Shown here: positions 18,489-28,284 of the stretch, one piece after another | Position numbering within the stretch: the first letter of the stretch is position 1 | Layout: each line of letters begins with the position of its first letter | Assembly: GCA_023667095.1 (NCBI GenBank) | Contig: JAMPAT010000004.1 | Coordinates: 1-64,000, forward strand | DNA: 64,000 nt | DNA from: Bacteroidales bacterium | GTDB lineage: Bacteria > Bacteroidota > Bacteroidia > Bacteroidales > UBA932 | Direction of reading: 5' to 3' | The notes under the pieces: model-generated | Databases searched by the model: none | Told to the model about the DNA's origin: nothing | The model's input: only the letters and a program-made list of their open reading frames with translations | Position numbers and translations under genes: made by a program

Positions 18489-20723
18489 TCAGTGCTTCAG
18501 CATTCCTTTGCCGAAAGGTATATGTTTTCCGTGCCTGTCCGTCATACCTGCCTCCAGTATCCCTCCATTCGAGTCAAAATACCTTAGCGTGAACTTGTGT
18601 ACACCTTTTTTCAGGGCTGTCTGTCCTGTCTTTTCGGTCCTTGAATGGGGACCGTCATTGTCAACCACAAGTTCCCCGTCTATATGGATTGTGCTTCCAT
18701 CATCGGAATATGTATAGAACTGGTATATACCGTCTTCCGGAATCATGATGTATCCGTTGAATATCAGACCTATATTGCCTGTCACATCGTCAGGGATGCA
18801 TATGGTATGGCATGTAAAGCTTTCCTTTATCGGTGACTTGTCAATATCTGTGCAGTTTTCTCCATTGAAGTCATACCAGTTGACAAGAAGACCGTCAGAG
18901 AGGGCAGGGCAGTCCTGTATGGCCGGCAGATATTCACTTTCCACGAACTGTGCCTTACATAGTTCTCCTGCGACCCCACGGCTGTTGTAGCATCTGTATT
19001 TCAGGATGCAGCTGTCCTTTACAGTGAATGGCCCGGTATATTCATTTGATGACATTCCAGGGACAGAACCGTCAAGTGTATAATAAAGGGCCGCTCCTTC
19101 CGGTATTTCAAGTGAAACATTGGCTTTCCCTATTATTACATTCCTGTCGAATATGCCGCCGACATCATTCATCCTGTATTTCCAGCCGGCCTTGTCAAGC
19201 TCCCTCAGATGTACCGGAAGACGGTGTACGAAATCATCATAGTCCTTTTTCTCCGGCTGGCTCCATGCTGTCTCTGCTATGGCAAGCATCCGTGGAAACA
19301 GACGTTCGCCTACAGCCTCTATTGTTGCTGCCTTTTCGCTCCAGACATGTGCCTGGATTCCCTGTATGCCATCTCCATTGATGCTTGAGGCATTGTTCGC
19401 CGGCTCATGGAGATATACCTTTGCCAATGTGTTGCGGTCCTGGTCTTCAGAGAAATAATAGTATTCACAAGGGCTGGCAATTACAGGATGTCCGTCATTG
19501 AGTGCCTTGTTGAGTGCCGCCGGATTCCAGTCGCGCCACCACATGATTATGCTTCCTTCATTGGTAAGGTTGTCATCTGCAACCTCGTCCCAGCCGACCA
19601 TAGTCTTGCCATGTGCATTGCAATAGCTTTCAAGCTCGCGCGTAAACCATGCCTGGAGGTTCTCTGTGCCGTTTATTCCGCAATCCTTTATCCTTTTCTG
19701 GCATTTCGGGCAATTTTCCCATTCAGTCCTTTCCACCTCGTCTCCTCCGATATGTACATATCTTGACGGGAACAGTGCGAATACTTCGTCCAGCACCTTT
19801 TTGCAGAACTGGATGACCTCGTCATTCCCGAGGCAGAGAGGTGAGGAGAAATTTGTTCCCCATGAGCCTCCATTGCCGTCACAGGAAAACTGAGGATATG
19901 ACCTCAGCACAGCCAGTGAATGTCCCGGGAAATCAATTTCCGGTATTGTCTCTATTCCTCTTTCTGCCGCGTATTCAACTATCTCCCTTATCTGTTCCTG
20001 TGTGTACCATCCGCCATACAGGCCATTGGAAATCCTGTCTTCCGGCAGCAGGAATTTCGGGTCGGCAGTCTCCTCTGCAATCTCCCTGCAGGCAATGTCA
20101 TGGTTGTTCATTTTGCGCCATGCCCCTTTCTCTGTAAGTCCAGGAAGTGATTTGATTTCCATCCTCCATCCCTGGTCATCCGTGAGATGCCAGTGCAGCC
20201 TGTTGAACTTGTACAATGCCATCCTGTCAATGAGCATCTTCATCTCTTCAACGGTGAAAAAATGCCTTGCCACATCAATCATTACACCTCTCCACTGGAA
20301 ACGCGGCGAGTCGTTTATCTCAATCCCCGGGAGCTCTTTCCCGCAGCTCCATATAATCTGTCTCAGTGTAGTAATGCCGCTGATTACCGATTCGTATGAG
20401 CCTCCTTTGATATCTATCCCGGCTCCATTTATGCATAGCCTGTAGGATTGCGCGGCGTCGGTGCTGTCAATGGCAAGTGTTATCCTGACCTTGCCGTCAG
20501 TATCTATATACTCTTCTGAAAGTCCGCTGCACAGATAATCTGCAGCAGGTTGCAGCGATGGGCATGTAAACTGGACCGACACACCGTCAGCCAGGTTGCA
20601 TGATGCCTTGACATAGTCCAGGGCAGCCGGCTGCGGTATCAGGTCCGGCTGGCGGTTCTCTTCTCTGGAGCAGGCACCTAACACAAGCAGTGATGCCAGT
20701 CCTGCCAATATTCTTGTCTTCAT
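18489..20723 (-). CDS. GH20 beta-N-acetylhexosaminidase lipoprotein with PA14 domain
   Basis: Removes terminal beta-GlcNAc or GalNAc from glycans. I chose the start at 20723 (MKTRILAGLASLLVLGAC), which gives a clean lipoprotein signal with lipobox LGAC; an upstream start at 20750 would mask it. Order: GH20b domain (about 30-150), catalytic barrel with D328-E329 in HIGGDEVERTEW, a short Ig-like CHB_HEX_C module (about 555-610), then a C-terminal PA14-like domain with IMIPEDGIYQFYTYSDDGS. It is the last gene of the SusCD locus and may have its own promoter upstream (20830-20837). Confidence 0.92.
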   Translation of the reverse strand: MKTRILAGLASLLVLGACSREENRQPDLIPQPAALDYVKASCNLADGVSVQFTCPSLQPAADYLCSGLSEEYIDTDGKVRITLAIDSTDAAQSYRLCINGAGIDIKGGSYESVISGITTLRQIIWSCGKELPGIEINDSPRFQWRGVMIDVARHFFTVEEMKMLIDRMALYKFNRLHWHLTDDQGWRMEIKSLPGLTEKGAWRKMNNHDIACREIAEETADPKFLLPEDRISNGLYGGWYTQEQIREIVEYAAERGIETIPEIDFPGHSLAVLRSYPQFSCDGNGGSWGTNFSSPLCLGNDEVIQFCKKVLDEVFALFPSRYVHIGGDEVERTEWENCPKCQKRIKDCGINGTENLQAWFTRELESYCNAHGKTMVGWDEVADDNLTNEGSIIMWWRDWNPAALNKALNDGHPVIASPCEYYYFSEDQDRNTLAKVYLHEPANNASSINGDGIQGIQAHVWSEKAATIEAVGERLFPRMLAIAETAWSQPEKKDYDDFVHRLPVHLRELDKAGWKYRMNDVGGIFDRNVIIGKANVSLEIPEGAALYYTLDGSVPGMSSNEYTGPFTVKDSCILKYRCYNSRGVAGELCKAQFVESEYLPAIQDCPALSDGLLVNWYDFNGENCTDIDKSPIKESFTCHTICIPDDVTGNIGLIFNGYIMIPEDGIYQFYTYSDDGSTIHIDGELVVDNDGPHSRTEKTGQTALKKGVHKFTLRYFDSNGGILEAGMTDRHGKHIPFGKGMLKH

Positions 20724-20767
20724 ATATACATATAAATGATTATCCTTCAATGAAACATGACAATTCC

Positions 20768-20794
20768 GGATTAAGCTGGCATCCAGCTTAATCC
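20768..20794 (-). other. Perfect 12-bp hairpin between the DUF1573 and GH20 genes
   Basis: GGATTAAGCTGG (20768-20779) and CCAGCTTAATCC (20783-20794) form a stem with a 3-nt loop. It has no T-run in the leftward direction. It lies between the DUF1573 stop and the GH20 start, and could be an attenuator, a processing site or an mRNA-stabilising hairpin. Confidence 0.6.
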
Positions 20795-20829
20795 ATGTGG
20801 ATTGCCAGGTTTCCCGTTTAATTGGGGGA

Positions 20830-20837
20830 CAAAAATA
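20830..20837 (-). promoter_or_regulatory. Candidate -7 element for GH20
   Basis: CAAAAATA on the plus strand is TATTTTTG on the minus strand, matching TAnnTTTG. No clear -33 box. A transcript from here would carry the 20768-20794 hairpin in its leader. Confidence 0.35.
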
Positions 20838-20848
20838 ATAAAAAGACT

Positions 20849-21631
20849 TTAATCCTGGTTTCCCTCCAGCTTTCCTATGGCTCCTTTAAGTATGATGTCT
20901 CTTGTAGGGATACCGTCCGCCACAATGAAAAACGACAGTTGCCAGTCCCCCTCAGGCAATCCGGAAGTGTCTACGGAAACAGTCACTTTTGCTGATTCTC
21001 CTGGGGCAAGCCTGACCTGTGTCCCTGCCTTGACATTGCTGTATGCTGACATGCAGCTGAGTGACTTTATGCTTCCTGATGAATTATATATTGACATTTC
21101 CTTGACAGAAGTCTCTCTGCTCCGGGTGAGCCGCATACCTACAGTATCAATGCTGGCCCTCAGGCCATCAGCAAGCTCATACGGAAACCTTATCTCTTCT
21201 TCTGTGACATCCCTCTGGACATATCCATGAACTGTCAATGTGCTGAACTTCCTGTAGTCCCCGTTGGTTGCAATTACCGTCAGGTGTCTGTCCTGTTCCG
21301 CAAAGAGATGTGACGGGTCAAAAAGTACATCAATATTTCCGTAGTGTCCTGGCGCGACGCTTTCACGTGAGAATGACGGTTTAGCGCATCCGCATTGTGT
21401 CCGCACATCAAGGATGGTGACAGGCTTGTCGCTGATATTCTCAAAGGTGAAATGCAGGGCCAAAGCCCCGGCGTCATATCTGACAGTGTCTATCTCCATT
21501 ACCGGCTGGGTGAAACGTAATAAGCGCGGGGTCTGCCCCGACATGGATGTGCTCCATGCAAGGCAGACTCCGGCAATAAATGCTCCAAATCTGGAGAAAT
21601 CAGTCAATGACAGGACATTTGAGGCCTTCAT
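20849..21631 (-). CDS. DUF1573 domain protein
   Basis: Exported protein of about 260 residues. The N-terminus has a hydrophobic signal-like stretch (FGAFIAGVCLAWSTSMSGQ). Next comes a DUF1573 domain with FTFENISDKPVTILDVRTQCGC and the following APG turn, an Ig-like fold with a conserved CGC. The C-terminal part holds a second beta domain. Such proteins are common in Bacteroidota glycan loci; their role is unclear. The chosen start at 21631 overlaps the 3' end of the LamG gene by about 32 bp; a longer start at 21658 is possible. Translational coupling to the upstream gene is likely. Confidence 0.75.
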   Translation of the reverse strand: MKASNVLSLTDFSRFGAFIAGVCLAWSTSMSGQTPRLLRFTQPVMEIDTVRYDAGALALHFTFENISDKPVTILDVRTQCGCAKPSFSRESVAPGHYGNIDVLFDPSHLFAEQDRHLTVIATNGDYRKFSTLTVHGYVQRDVTEEEIRFPYELADGLRASIDTVGMRLTRSRETSVKEMSIYNSSGSIKSLSCMSAYSNVKAGTQVRLAPGESAKVTVSVDTSGLPEGDWQLSFFIVADGIPTRDIILKGAIGKLEGNQD

Positions 21632-22760
21632 ACCATTTAAAATTACCGCTTGGTACACCGTCGTTCCCGTTTCCTGTCAGGTCCTTGAACTTGCCGTCAA
21701 CCAGTTCGTCAAGCCTCCAGTATCCGATAAGGCCGTCTGAACTTGGGTCAACATAGCACTGGTTGTTTTCAAGCTCGATTACATTCAGGGCCCTGTTCCA
21801 TACACGTGCCTCGCTGACAACACCGTTCATCATACGTCCCCTCTCCGAGAATCCGATATGGAATCCGTCCATGTAGTCCCATGCAAGGTTGATTGCGCTC
21901 TTTCCAGAAGAATCGACTGTTCCCTCGACATTTCCGTTTACATAGAGTGTCAGGGTGGAGCCGTTGTCGACTACTGCTATGTGGTACCATACACCTGGGC
22001 TGAAATGGCTTGAAGATGTTATGGAGGCACCACGTCCTGCATACTGGAGCTGGTTCTTGTCGCATGAAATGTCACCGAAGCGGAGCAGGAAGTTCTCCTC
22101 CACACCGATTACTGATGCGATACCAGGGTTTGCAGATGCACTGTAGAACGAATTCATGAGCACCCTGATCTCCATCGTACATGCCGGCATGTTATTGTAC
22201 ATCGGGTTGTTGATGATGGTAGGGAAGCTTACGTAATGGCTCTGCGCAAGGTTCGGTCCCTGGGTTGTGATAATCTGGTTGATTACGATATAGGTTGTCC
22301 GGGATGCATTCAGGATGTCCATCCCGTTTGAGGTTTCGGTCAGGCGGACAGGTACACAGTAGAGAGCTCCGTCCTCGAAATCGTCCATGGACAGGATCTC
22401 GAAGTTCACAGGAAGCGATACGCTTTTCCCGTTCTCGATTATGAATTGCTCCTCATTGAGCTTGTAGCTGCCTTCAGGGAGCATCTGATACTCGATTCCC
22501 TGTGATGCACTGAATGATTTCAAGGCATCAGGGTCTACCTTGACCCCGACAGTCATGTCGGAAGTCACCTTTGAAGATGATGTCACGGTGAGGCCCATTG
22601 CGGTAGGGCCTTCCACGTACATGCTGGTTACAGGTGAAGTTTCTGTCCCTGTGAAATAGACAACATCCCTGTACTCGATTGACTTCTGGCAGGCTCCCGC
22701 AGCGAGTGCTGCGGTTGCCAGGAATGCCATTGATAATTTATTGAATCTCATGATTTTCAT
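21600..22760 (-). CDS. Surface glycan-binding lipoprotein, DUF1735 plus LamG-like domain
   Basis: A 386-residue lipoprotein (lipobox AAGAC near residues 20-24). Residues about 30-160 form a DUF1735 (BT_3987-type N-terminal) domain with the GSYKLNEEQFIIENGKS stretch. Residues about 170-380 form a concanavalin-A/LamG-like jelly roll with WYHIAVVDNGSTLTLYVNG and EARVWNRAL. This architecture fits an outer-surface glycan-binding protein of a SusCD system. It lies 8 bp behind the F5/8C-repeat lipoprotein gene. Whether the LamG domain binds sugar or has a catalytic role cannot be told. Confidence 0.82.
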   Translation of the reverse strand: MKIMRFNKLSMAFLATAALAAGACQKSIEYRDVVYFTGTETSPVTSMYVEGPTAMGLTVTSSSKVTSDMTVGVKVDPDALKSFSASQGIEYQMLPEGSYKLNEEQFIIENGKSVSLPVNFEILSMDDFEDGALYCVPVRLTETSNGMDILNASRTTYIVINQIITTQGPNLAQSHYVSFPTIINNPMYNNMPACTMEIRVLMNSFYSASANPGIASVIGVEENFLLRFGDISCDKNQLQYAGRGASITSSSHFSPGVWYHIAVVDNGSTLTLYVNGNVEGTVDSSGKSAINLAWDYMDGFHIGFSERGRMMNGVVSEARVWNRALNVIELENNQCYVDPSSDGLIGYWRLDELVDGKFKDLTGNGNDGVPSGNFKWYEGLKCPVID

Positions 22761-22768
22761 GTCTCTGA

Positions 22769-25483
22769 TTATTTAGCATAGATGTTGAACTCGGATGTTC
22801 CCATATTTGAACCGTATCCGGCCTCGATCTTCAGGTATCTGACAGTCTTTGAACCGTAGAATGATACGTATGAAGATGGCTTTGAAGCCACGAGGGTGCC
22901 CTCAGAAGAGGCTGCAGTTCCGAAGTCTGTATACTCATCTCCGTCAACGCTTCCCCTTACAGATATTGAAGTCGGCTGGTACCCTGCGTATGAGTTGTTG
23001 TCTGTACGTGCAGTGATTACCAGTCCTGTCATCTCGTATTCCTTGCCAAGGTCTACAGTGAACTGTACAGGGCCTCCCCATGTCCTGATATAGGTTGTGG
23101 TGTTGCCATCGAAAAGTTCCGGATATGAACCGCTATGGATTCCTCCCTCGTCACAGTCGACAATCGTCCATCCGCTCCTGTCTGCAACCTGTGTTCCGGC
23201 AATGCTTTCTATTGAGAATCCTGACTGCATTACGGCATCGCTCTTCTCTACTGCCACTGCGACATAGACAACGCCTCTTCCTTCGCTTGTGACTGCTCCA
23301 GGTGCTGTCAGCTTGACAGGTATAAGGTAGCCGTTGGTGTTTGTAAGCTTTGAAAGGTCGCCTTTCAGTGCAACTGAAATTGTACCGGCAGACTTGTTGG
23401 CACCGCCCGCAATCTGGCAAGGCACACCGGAAATCTCGATGTATGAGGCATCAAGTGAAGCATAGCTTGTGCGGTTTCTTGAATTGAATGCAGCCACAAG
23501 CGAGTTGTCAACCTCGGCACCGACAGCATATCCGTCTGCAGATGAGACTGTAGTCATTGCATTGAATGATGCGCTGAGGCTTGCGCTTGAACCTGCGATC
23601 ACATGATGGGTAATCTTTCCATTGAGCACATTGTCATTTCCGCATACTGTGTAGATTGTAGGCTCTGTGCTCTCGATTTCATAGATATTCATTTCTCCCA
23701 TGGAAGCATAGTATCCTGAGAATCCGAATGAAAGACGCAGATATGCAGCCTCTATATAGTCTGCGAATGCCATGTACCAGTCACCTGCGGACCATGAACT
23801 TCCGGTGAATACCCTTTCATTGTCAGCAACAGTTCCGGCAGACTTCCATGAAGTGCCGTCAAGGCTGTATTCAATGCTGAGGTTATTCATGCTGTAGCAG
23901 TTGAATCCAAGTCCAGTCACAAGATGCTTGCCTCCGAGGTTTACAGTCATTACATTTCCGCTGTTCTGGAAATTGACCCTTGTGCTGTTGTTGCCGTCGA
24001 AGAGCTGCTCTGCTCCTTCAACATCTGCCGACCATGACGACCTTCCGCCTGCAGGGAATCCTACGATCTCATCCACAGAGGAGATTGCCCTGATGAGGTT
24101 GGTTTCTGACTTGATGACAGCATATACTGTTCCCCTGCTTTCGCTGACAACGGCTCCTGCAGCCTCAAGCTTGAGAGGCACAAGATATCCGTCCTCGTCA
24201 TTGAGCTGCGACAAGTCTCCGGCAAGGGAGATGCTGATGTTCTCGGATGAAGAGTTTGCACCAGGAGCTATGCTGGCGTTTGCCTGGAGGTCAAGGTTTC
24301 CTGACGGAAGTGCCTTGTAGGCAGTACCGTGCTTCGAGTTGAATGCGCTTATGAGCGAGTTGTCCACTTTTGCAGTCACTGTGTATCCCTTGTCTGAGGA
24401 GATGGTTGTGAATGCCTTGAACGAAGCGGAGAAGTCGCTTGTCGAGCCCACGCCTTTCTTGTGTACAACCTTGCCTGTCACGACATTGTCTGCTCCGGTC
24501 TCAGTGTAGATTGTAGGCTCTGTGCTTTCAATCATGTAGACGGAGATTTCATTGATTGTGTTGTAGTAGCCGGACATGTCGAATGAAAGGCGGAGGTAGC
24601 GTGCCGTGAAATAGTCATATACGGCAGCATACCAGTCTCCTGCGCTCCATGATGAGCCGGTGGAGATGAATTCCCCGCTTACAGGAGTGCCGGCCTGTGA
24701 CCATTCAGACCCGTCTTCGCTGTACTCGATTGACACATTGTCGATTGTGTAGCCGTTTACCTTCAGGCCGGTTACCATGATTGACTTTTTCATGTCAATT
24801 GTGAGCACATTCCTATTGTCAGTTGAGAAGCCTGTGCCTGTGCTGTTGCTGCCGTCAAAGAGATTCTTGTAGTCAGCACAGTCTGCAGTCCATTCTGAAG
24901 TGCCTCCGGCTGCAAAGCCTATCATGTCGGAAGCTGACTCAAGAGGACGGATGAGGTTGACTTCTGTGTTGACTATGAACCAGAGGTTACCCATCTGCTC
25001 ACTGGCCTTCAGGCCGTCGGCAACCAGACGGAAAGGGGCGAGGTATGAACGTTCTGTCAATTTTGACAGGTCAGCCTCCTGGTTGAGCATTATCCTTACC
25101 GTGTCGCGTGATGCTGTGGTGTCAGCTGCAATTACTACGTTCGGATTCTCCATGAGGATGAATTCCTCCGGAAGTATTGAATATGCTGTACCGTTTTTCT
25201 GGTTGTATTCTGCCACAAGGTCAGCATCATATCCTACATTTACATTGACGGCAGAATGGTCTGTCGTGTTGCAGTTCACCTGGAACTCGGTCGAGAAGCT
25301 TCCGGTGCTTCCTGTAGGACGGTGTACAATGAGTGTAGAGAATGTGTCGCCGCCTTTCGGGTTCACATATGCCAGCTTCGGTGCCGCATCGATGGTGGTC
25401 TGGTAGTCCACCATTTCCTCGCAGGAAGCGAGTGAGAGCAGTGCCATGGCTGAAATTGCTGTAATTTCAATATGCTTTTTCAT
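22769..25483 (-). CDS. Large surface lipoprotein with three DUF1735 + F5/8C repeats
   Basis: A 904-residue lipoprotein (signal ending LASCEEM). The chain has three copies of a DUF1735 domain followed by a discoidin-like F5/8 type C domain. Rough positions: 35-165 with 175-315, 325-460 with 475-605, and 620-745 with 760-904. Repeats one and two share WSAGDWY and YLRLSF signatures; all share the SYAPLP-like and GTAYxxLP DUF1735 turns. It likely binds glycans at the cell surface and hands them to the GH18 enzyme and SusCD. The threefold unit suggests internal duplication. Confidence 0.85.
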   Translation of the reverse strand: MKKHIEITAISAMALLSLASCEEMVDYQTTIDAAPKLAYVNPKGGDTFSTLIVHRPTGSTGSFSTEFQVNCNTTDHSAVNVNVGYDADLVAEYNQKNGTAYSILPEEFILMENPNVVIAADTTASRDTVRIMLNQEADLSKLTERSYLAPFRLVADGLKASEQMGNLWFIVNTEVNLIRPLESASDMIGFAAGGTSEWTADCADYKNLFDGSNSTGTGFSTDNRNVLTIDMKKSIMVTGLKVNGYTIDNVSIEYSEDGSEWSQAGTPVSGEFISTGSSWSAGDWYAAVYDYFTARYLRLSFDMSGYYNTINEISVYMIESTEPTIYTETGADNVVTGKVVHKKGVGSTSDFSASFKAFTTISSDKGYTVTAKVDNSLISAFNSKHGTAYKALPSGNLDLQANASIAPGANSSSENISISLAGDLSQLNDEDGYLVPLKLEAAGAVVSESRGTVYAVIKSETNLIRAISSVDEIVGFPAGGRSSWSADVEGAEQLFDGNNSTRVNFQNSGNVMTVNLGGKHLVTGLGFNCYSMNNLSIEYSLDGTSWKSAGTVADNERVFTGSSWSAGDWYMAFADYIEAAYLRLSFGFSGYYASMGEMNIYEIESTEPTIYTVCGNDNVLNGKITHHVIAGSSASLSASFNAMTTVSSADGYAVGAEVDNSLVAAFNSRNRTSYASLDASYIEISGVPCQIAGGANKSAGTISVALKGDLSKLTNTNGYLIPVKLTAPGAVTSEGRGVVYVAVAVEKSDAVMQSGFSIESIAGTQVADRSGWTIVDCDEGGIHSGSYPELFDGNTTTYIRTWGGPVQFTVDLGKEYEMTGLVITARTDNNSYAGYQPTSISVRGSVDGDEYTDFGTAASSEGTLVASKPSSYVSFYGSKTVRYLKIEAGYGSNMGTSEFNIYAK

Positions 25484-25499
25484 ATTCTATTGTCCCATT

Positions 25500-26642
25500 T
25501 TAATATTTGACTGCAGGGTTCTGGAGCTGGATTGCATGGCGCAGATGTCCGTAAGGAGTGTCCTTGTCAGCTCCTGAGTCTGTAGTGTTGTAGTCACGCT
25601 GTCCGTGGAATGCACCGAATCCGCCTTTCCTTCCGCCTGTAGATGGCTGGAATGCAGCCTGCTGCTCCATGACTCCTCCGGTCTTCCATGTGTCACCGAT
25701 ATTCTCGGTGAAAATCAGCTGTGAGTTCTTCCAGCCGGAGCGGTTGAAGTTGCTTTCACCGATGGTGCGCCCGTAGCTCTGTGAGATCCAGTATGTGCAT
25801 AGCTCCTCGGTCCCTGCCGGAGGCTGGTTGCCGTCCACGGCAAGTATTGTCTTCGGGTTTGGTGATGCCGGCCCTATGAACTGTGAGAGATACTGGACAA
25901 ATGTCTTCATGCACTCACCGCTGAGGGCATCCCCCTCCGGCTCATAGTCGAGGTCATATCCGTCAAGGTCATTGTCCCATACCTCTTTCATGATCGAGCC
26001 TCCTGCATATTCACACCATTCAGGATAGATCCACTCCGGATTCTCCTCTGTTGTGCCTTCCTTTAGTGTACGTGAAGGATTGGCCCTCATGTCTGCAATC
26101 AAGGCGCGTGTTCCGGCCATACGTGCTGCAGACTCTGCAGCAGCGGCAGCTACAGTCTCGCTGTCACCGGCCTCGATCCTTGCATCGTAGGTCTCCTTGT
26201 ATGTGTCATGATATCCCTTGTTGTCGCCATATCCGTTCATATATGCAGGGACCTCGATTTCAAGTGCCCATGAAGGTAGATATGTGGTATGTGCAAGACG
26301 GATAATCTTGACACCGACTATCTTGGTGCCTTTCTTGTCCCTCATCTCGTACATCTCCTTCCTGTCAAGGGTCCCTTCTTTAGGTATACCTCCCCAGAGA
26401 GAGACTACGTCCACACTGTCCGGGATACCTGCAAAGCGGTATGCAAGGGAAGACGGCACTCCATAGTCCGCAAACCATACGTAGCAGATTGAGTGGTCGC
26501 TGTTCTTGTAGGCACGGAGTGCCTCATAATATGCTTCCGTATATTTATATTCCGGCTGGAGATTCAGTGCTTCCGGCTTGGTGCAGGAGAACATTGCGCC
26601 TGCAGCCACAGCAGAAGCCAATATTATTGCTGATTTCTTCAT
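25500..26642 (-). CDS. GH18 family endo-beta-N-acetylglucosaminidase-like lipoprotein
   Basis: A 380-residue lipoprotein with lipidation cysteine C20. The GH18 signature DGYDLDYE is intact: D227, D230, D232 and the catalytic acid E234 (DxxDxDxE). Many related proteins in SusCD loci have lost the glutamate and only bind glycans, so its presence argues for an active endoglycosidase that cuts the chitobiose core of N-glycans. That substrate is an inference from family and locus. The gene follows susD by 18 bp and precedes the F5/8C lipoprotein by 16 bp. Confidence 0.85.
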   Translation of the reverse strand: MKKSAIILASAVAAGAMFSCTKPEALNLQPEYKYTEAYYEALRAYKNSDHSICYVWFADYGVPSSLAYRFAGIPDSVDVVSLWGGIPKEGTLDRKEMYEMRDKKGTKIVGVKIIRLAHTTYLPSWALEIEVPAYMNGYGDNKGYHDTYKETYDARIEAGDSETVAAAAAESAARMAGTRALIADMRANPSRTLKEGTTEENPEWIYPEWCEYAGGSIMKEVWDNDLDGYDLDYEPEGDALSGECMKTFVQYLSQFIGPASPNPKTILAVDGNQPPAGTEELCTYWISQSYGRTIGESNFNRSGWKNSQLIFTENIGDTWKTGGVMEQQAAFQPSTGGRKGGFGAFHGQRDYNTTDSGADKDTPYGHLRHAIQLQNPAVKY

Positions 26643-26660
26643 TTCGCTTGAACTTAATTA

Positions 26661-28274
26661 TTAGAATCTTGTGTTCTTGTCCCACCATACGCGTGTACCG
26701 CCGTTGTCTCCTGTACCGAGTGATGACTCGCTGTTGAGTGTGTTTGCGGCAGCCCTGACATTGTCGGCATTTGTACGGTATTCGGATGACGGATAGTTCA
26801 GACGTCTGATCTGACGCTGTGTGTCAATCTGTCCGCCGCTCCTGTTGTTTGAGTAAGGAATCACCTTAGGGTAGCCTGTACGGCGGAATTCCGACCATGC
26901 CTCCTGGCCCTCAGGGAAGACTGCGATGTATTTCTGGGTAATGATCTGCTCCAGGTTGTTCTCGAAGTTTCCCGATGCATTCCATGCCACTGTAATGTTT
27001 GAAAGGGCATTGTTGTATGAGTTTCCTCCATTGACCACATCCACAAAGCTTCCTGGAGTGTGCTCGCTGTCTGCGATATAGTCGTCGGCACCGGATGTTC
27101 CCCATACGTCGAATGAGACGCGGATACCTTCCTCATAGCACTGCCTTGCCTGGTTCTTGTCTCCTTTGCGCAGCCAGTATTCTGCCTTGAGGAACCATGC
27201 CTCTGCCGGGTTCATCCACATCATGTCATCATTGTTGGTGCAGTTGAAGGTGGAGAGCAGGCTTGAGTTCTGGTAGTCTGCAGTGAGGCTGATTCCGTTG
27301 CGCACGCCATGGTACTGGCCGTCTGAACCTGCAACGAAATATTTCGGCATACGTGGATCATTGAACCCGTTCATATAGGCTTCAATTGTTGCTCCGATAC
27401 GGTCATCGTTGAAGCTGTACTGGATTACGTACAGAGGGTTTTCCCATGCTCCAGATGAAGGCTTCCTGAATGCAGCAAGGTCTGCTGAAGTTGTCATCAG
27501 TCCTGCAGGGCTGTTCAGTGCGGCCTCTGCCTGCTCCATTGCAAGGGCATTGTCAGCATAGACCACGCGCATTGCAAGACGCATACGGAGGGTGTTTGCG
27601 AATTTCAGCCATTTACTGAGGTCTCCGTTGTAGACATTGTCATAGTCTGCAAGAAGCTTGGTGTCAGGCTGGGCCTGCCAGAATGAGGTGAGGGTGCTGA
27701 TTGCAGAGTCAAGCTCCTCAAAGAATTTCCTGTAGACAGTCTCCTGTGAGTCATACTGCATAGTCACGAGACCTTTACCTATCTGAAGGTATGGGATAGG
27801 GCCGTATGTGTCGGTTACCCTGTGCATTACTGCAACCTTGAGGATGTCTCCCATTGCAGCTGCCTCCGGTGATTCATCCCTGTGCATGTCAAGGCTTTCC
27901 CATGAACCTGTCGCACGGACGTATGCATCATTGAACATGGCCTCATACCATGCCCTTGCTGTGATGTCATAGACGTTGTTTGCGTTGAATCCTGTGTTTA
28001 CCACACCGATATATCCTGCAAAGAGGTTTCCTGTAAGGTCCTGGACAACCTGGTAGTTTGCACTTCCGTATTCCTCGGTCCCGATAAGCTGGAAGGTCGG
28101 GATTACGTTCCTTGTCATCTGTGCGAAAGCCGAACCTGCAAGGAGGTTGTCCCATGTCAGCATCTCGTCAGTCGCCTCTTCCGGATTGGTGTTCCTCTCC
28201 ACGAAGCCTTTCGTGCAGGACACTGTTGCAGCAAGTGCTGCCACTGCTATAGACAAATATTTAATTTTCTTCAT
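26661..28274 (-). CDS. SusD-like nutrient-binding outer membrane lipoprotein
   Basis: A 537-residue SusD/RagB-type lipoprotein (signal ending TVSCTKG). It should form the lid over the SusC channel and bind the incoming oligosaccharide. Helical TPR-like segments are visible (AEAWFLKAEYWLRKGDKNQARQ, a typical SusD stretch near residue 350), and the C-terminus WSEFRRTGYPKVIP is a SusD family hallmark. It lies 10 bp behind the SusC gene. It resembles the SusD-like_2 group. Confidence 0.93.
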   Translation of the reverse strand: MKKIKYLSIAVAALAATVSCTKGFVERNTNPEEATDEMLTWDNLLAGSAFAQMTRNVIPTFQLIGTEEYGSANYQVVQDLTGNLFAGYIGVVNTGFNANNVYDITARAWYEAMFNDAYVRATGSWESLDMHRDESPEAAAMGDILKVAVMHRVTDTYGPIPYLQIGKGLVTMQYDSQETVYRKFFEELDSAISTLTSFWQAQPDTKLLADYDNVYNGDLSKWLKFANTLRMRLAMRVVYADNALAMEQAEAALNSPAGLMTTSADLAAFRKPSSGAWENPLYVIQYSFNDDRIGATIEAYMNGFNDPRMPKYFVAGSDGQYHGVRNGISLTADYQNSSLLSTFNCTNNDDMMWMNPAEAWFLKAEYWLRKGDKNQARQCYEEGIRVSFDVWGTSGADDYIADSEHTPGSFVDVVNGGNSYNNALSNITVAWNASGNFENNLEQIITQKYIAVFPEGQEAWSEFRRTGYPKVIPYSNNRSGGQIDTQRQIRRLNYPSSEYRTNADNVRAAANTLNSESSLGTGDNGGTRVWWDKNTRF

Positions 28275-28284
28275 AATGATTCAA

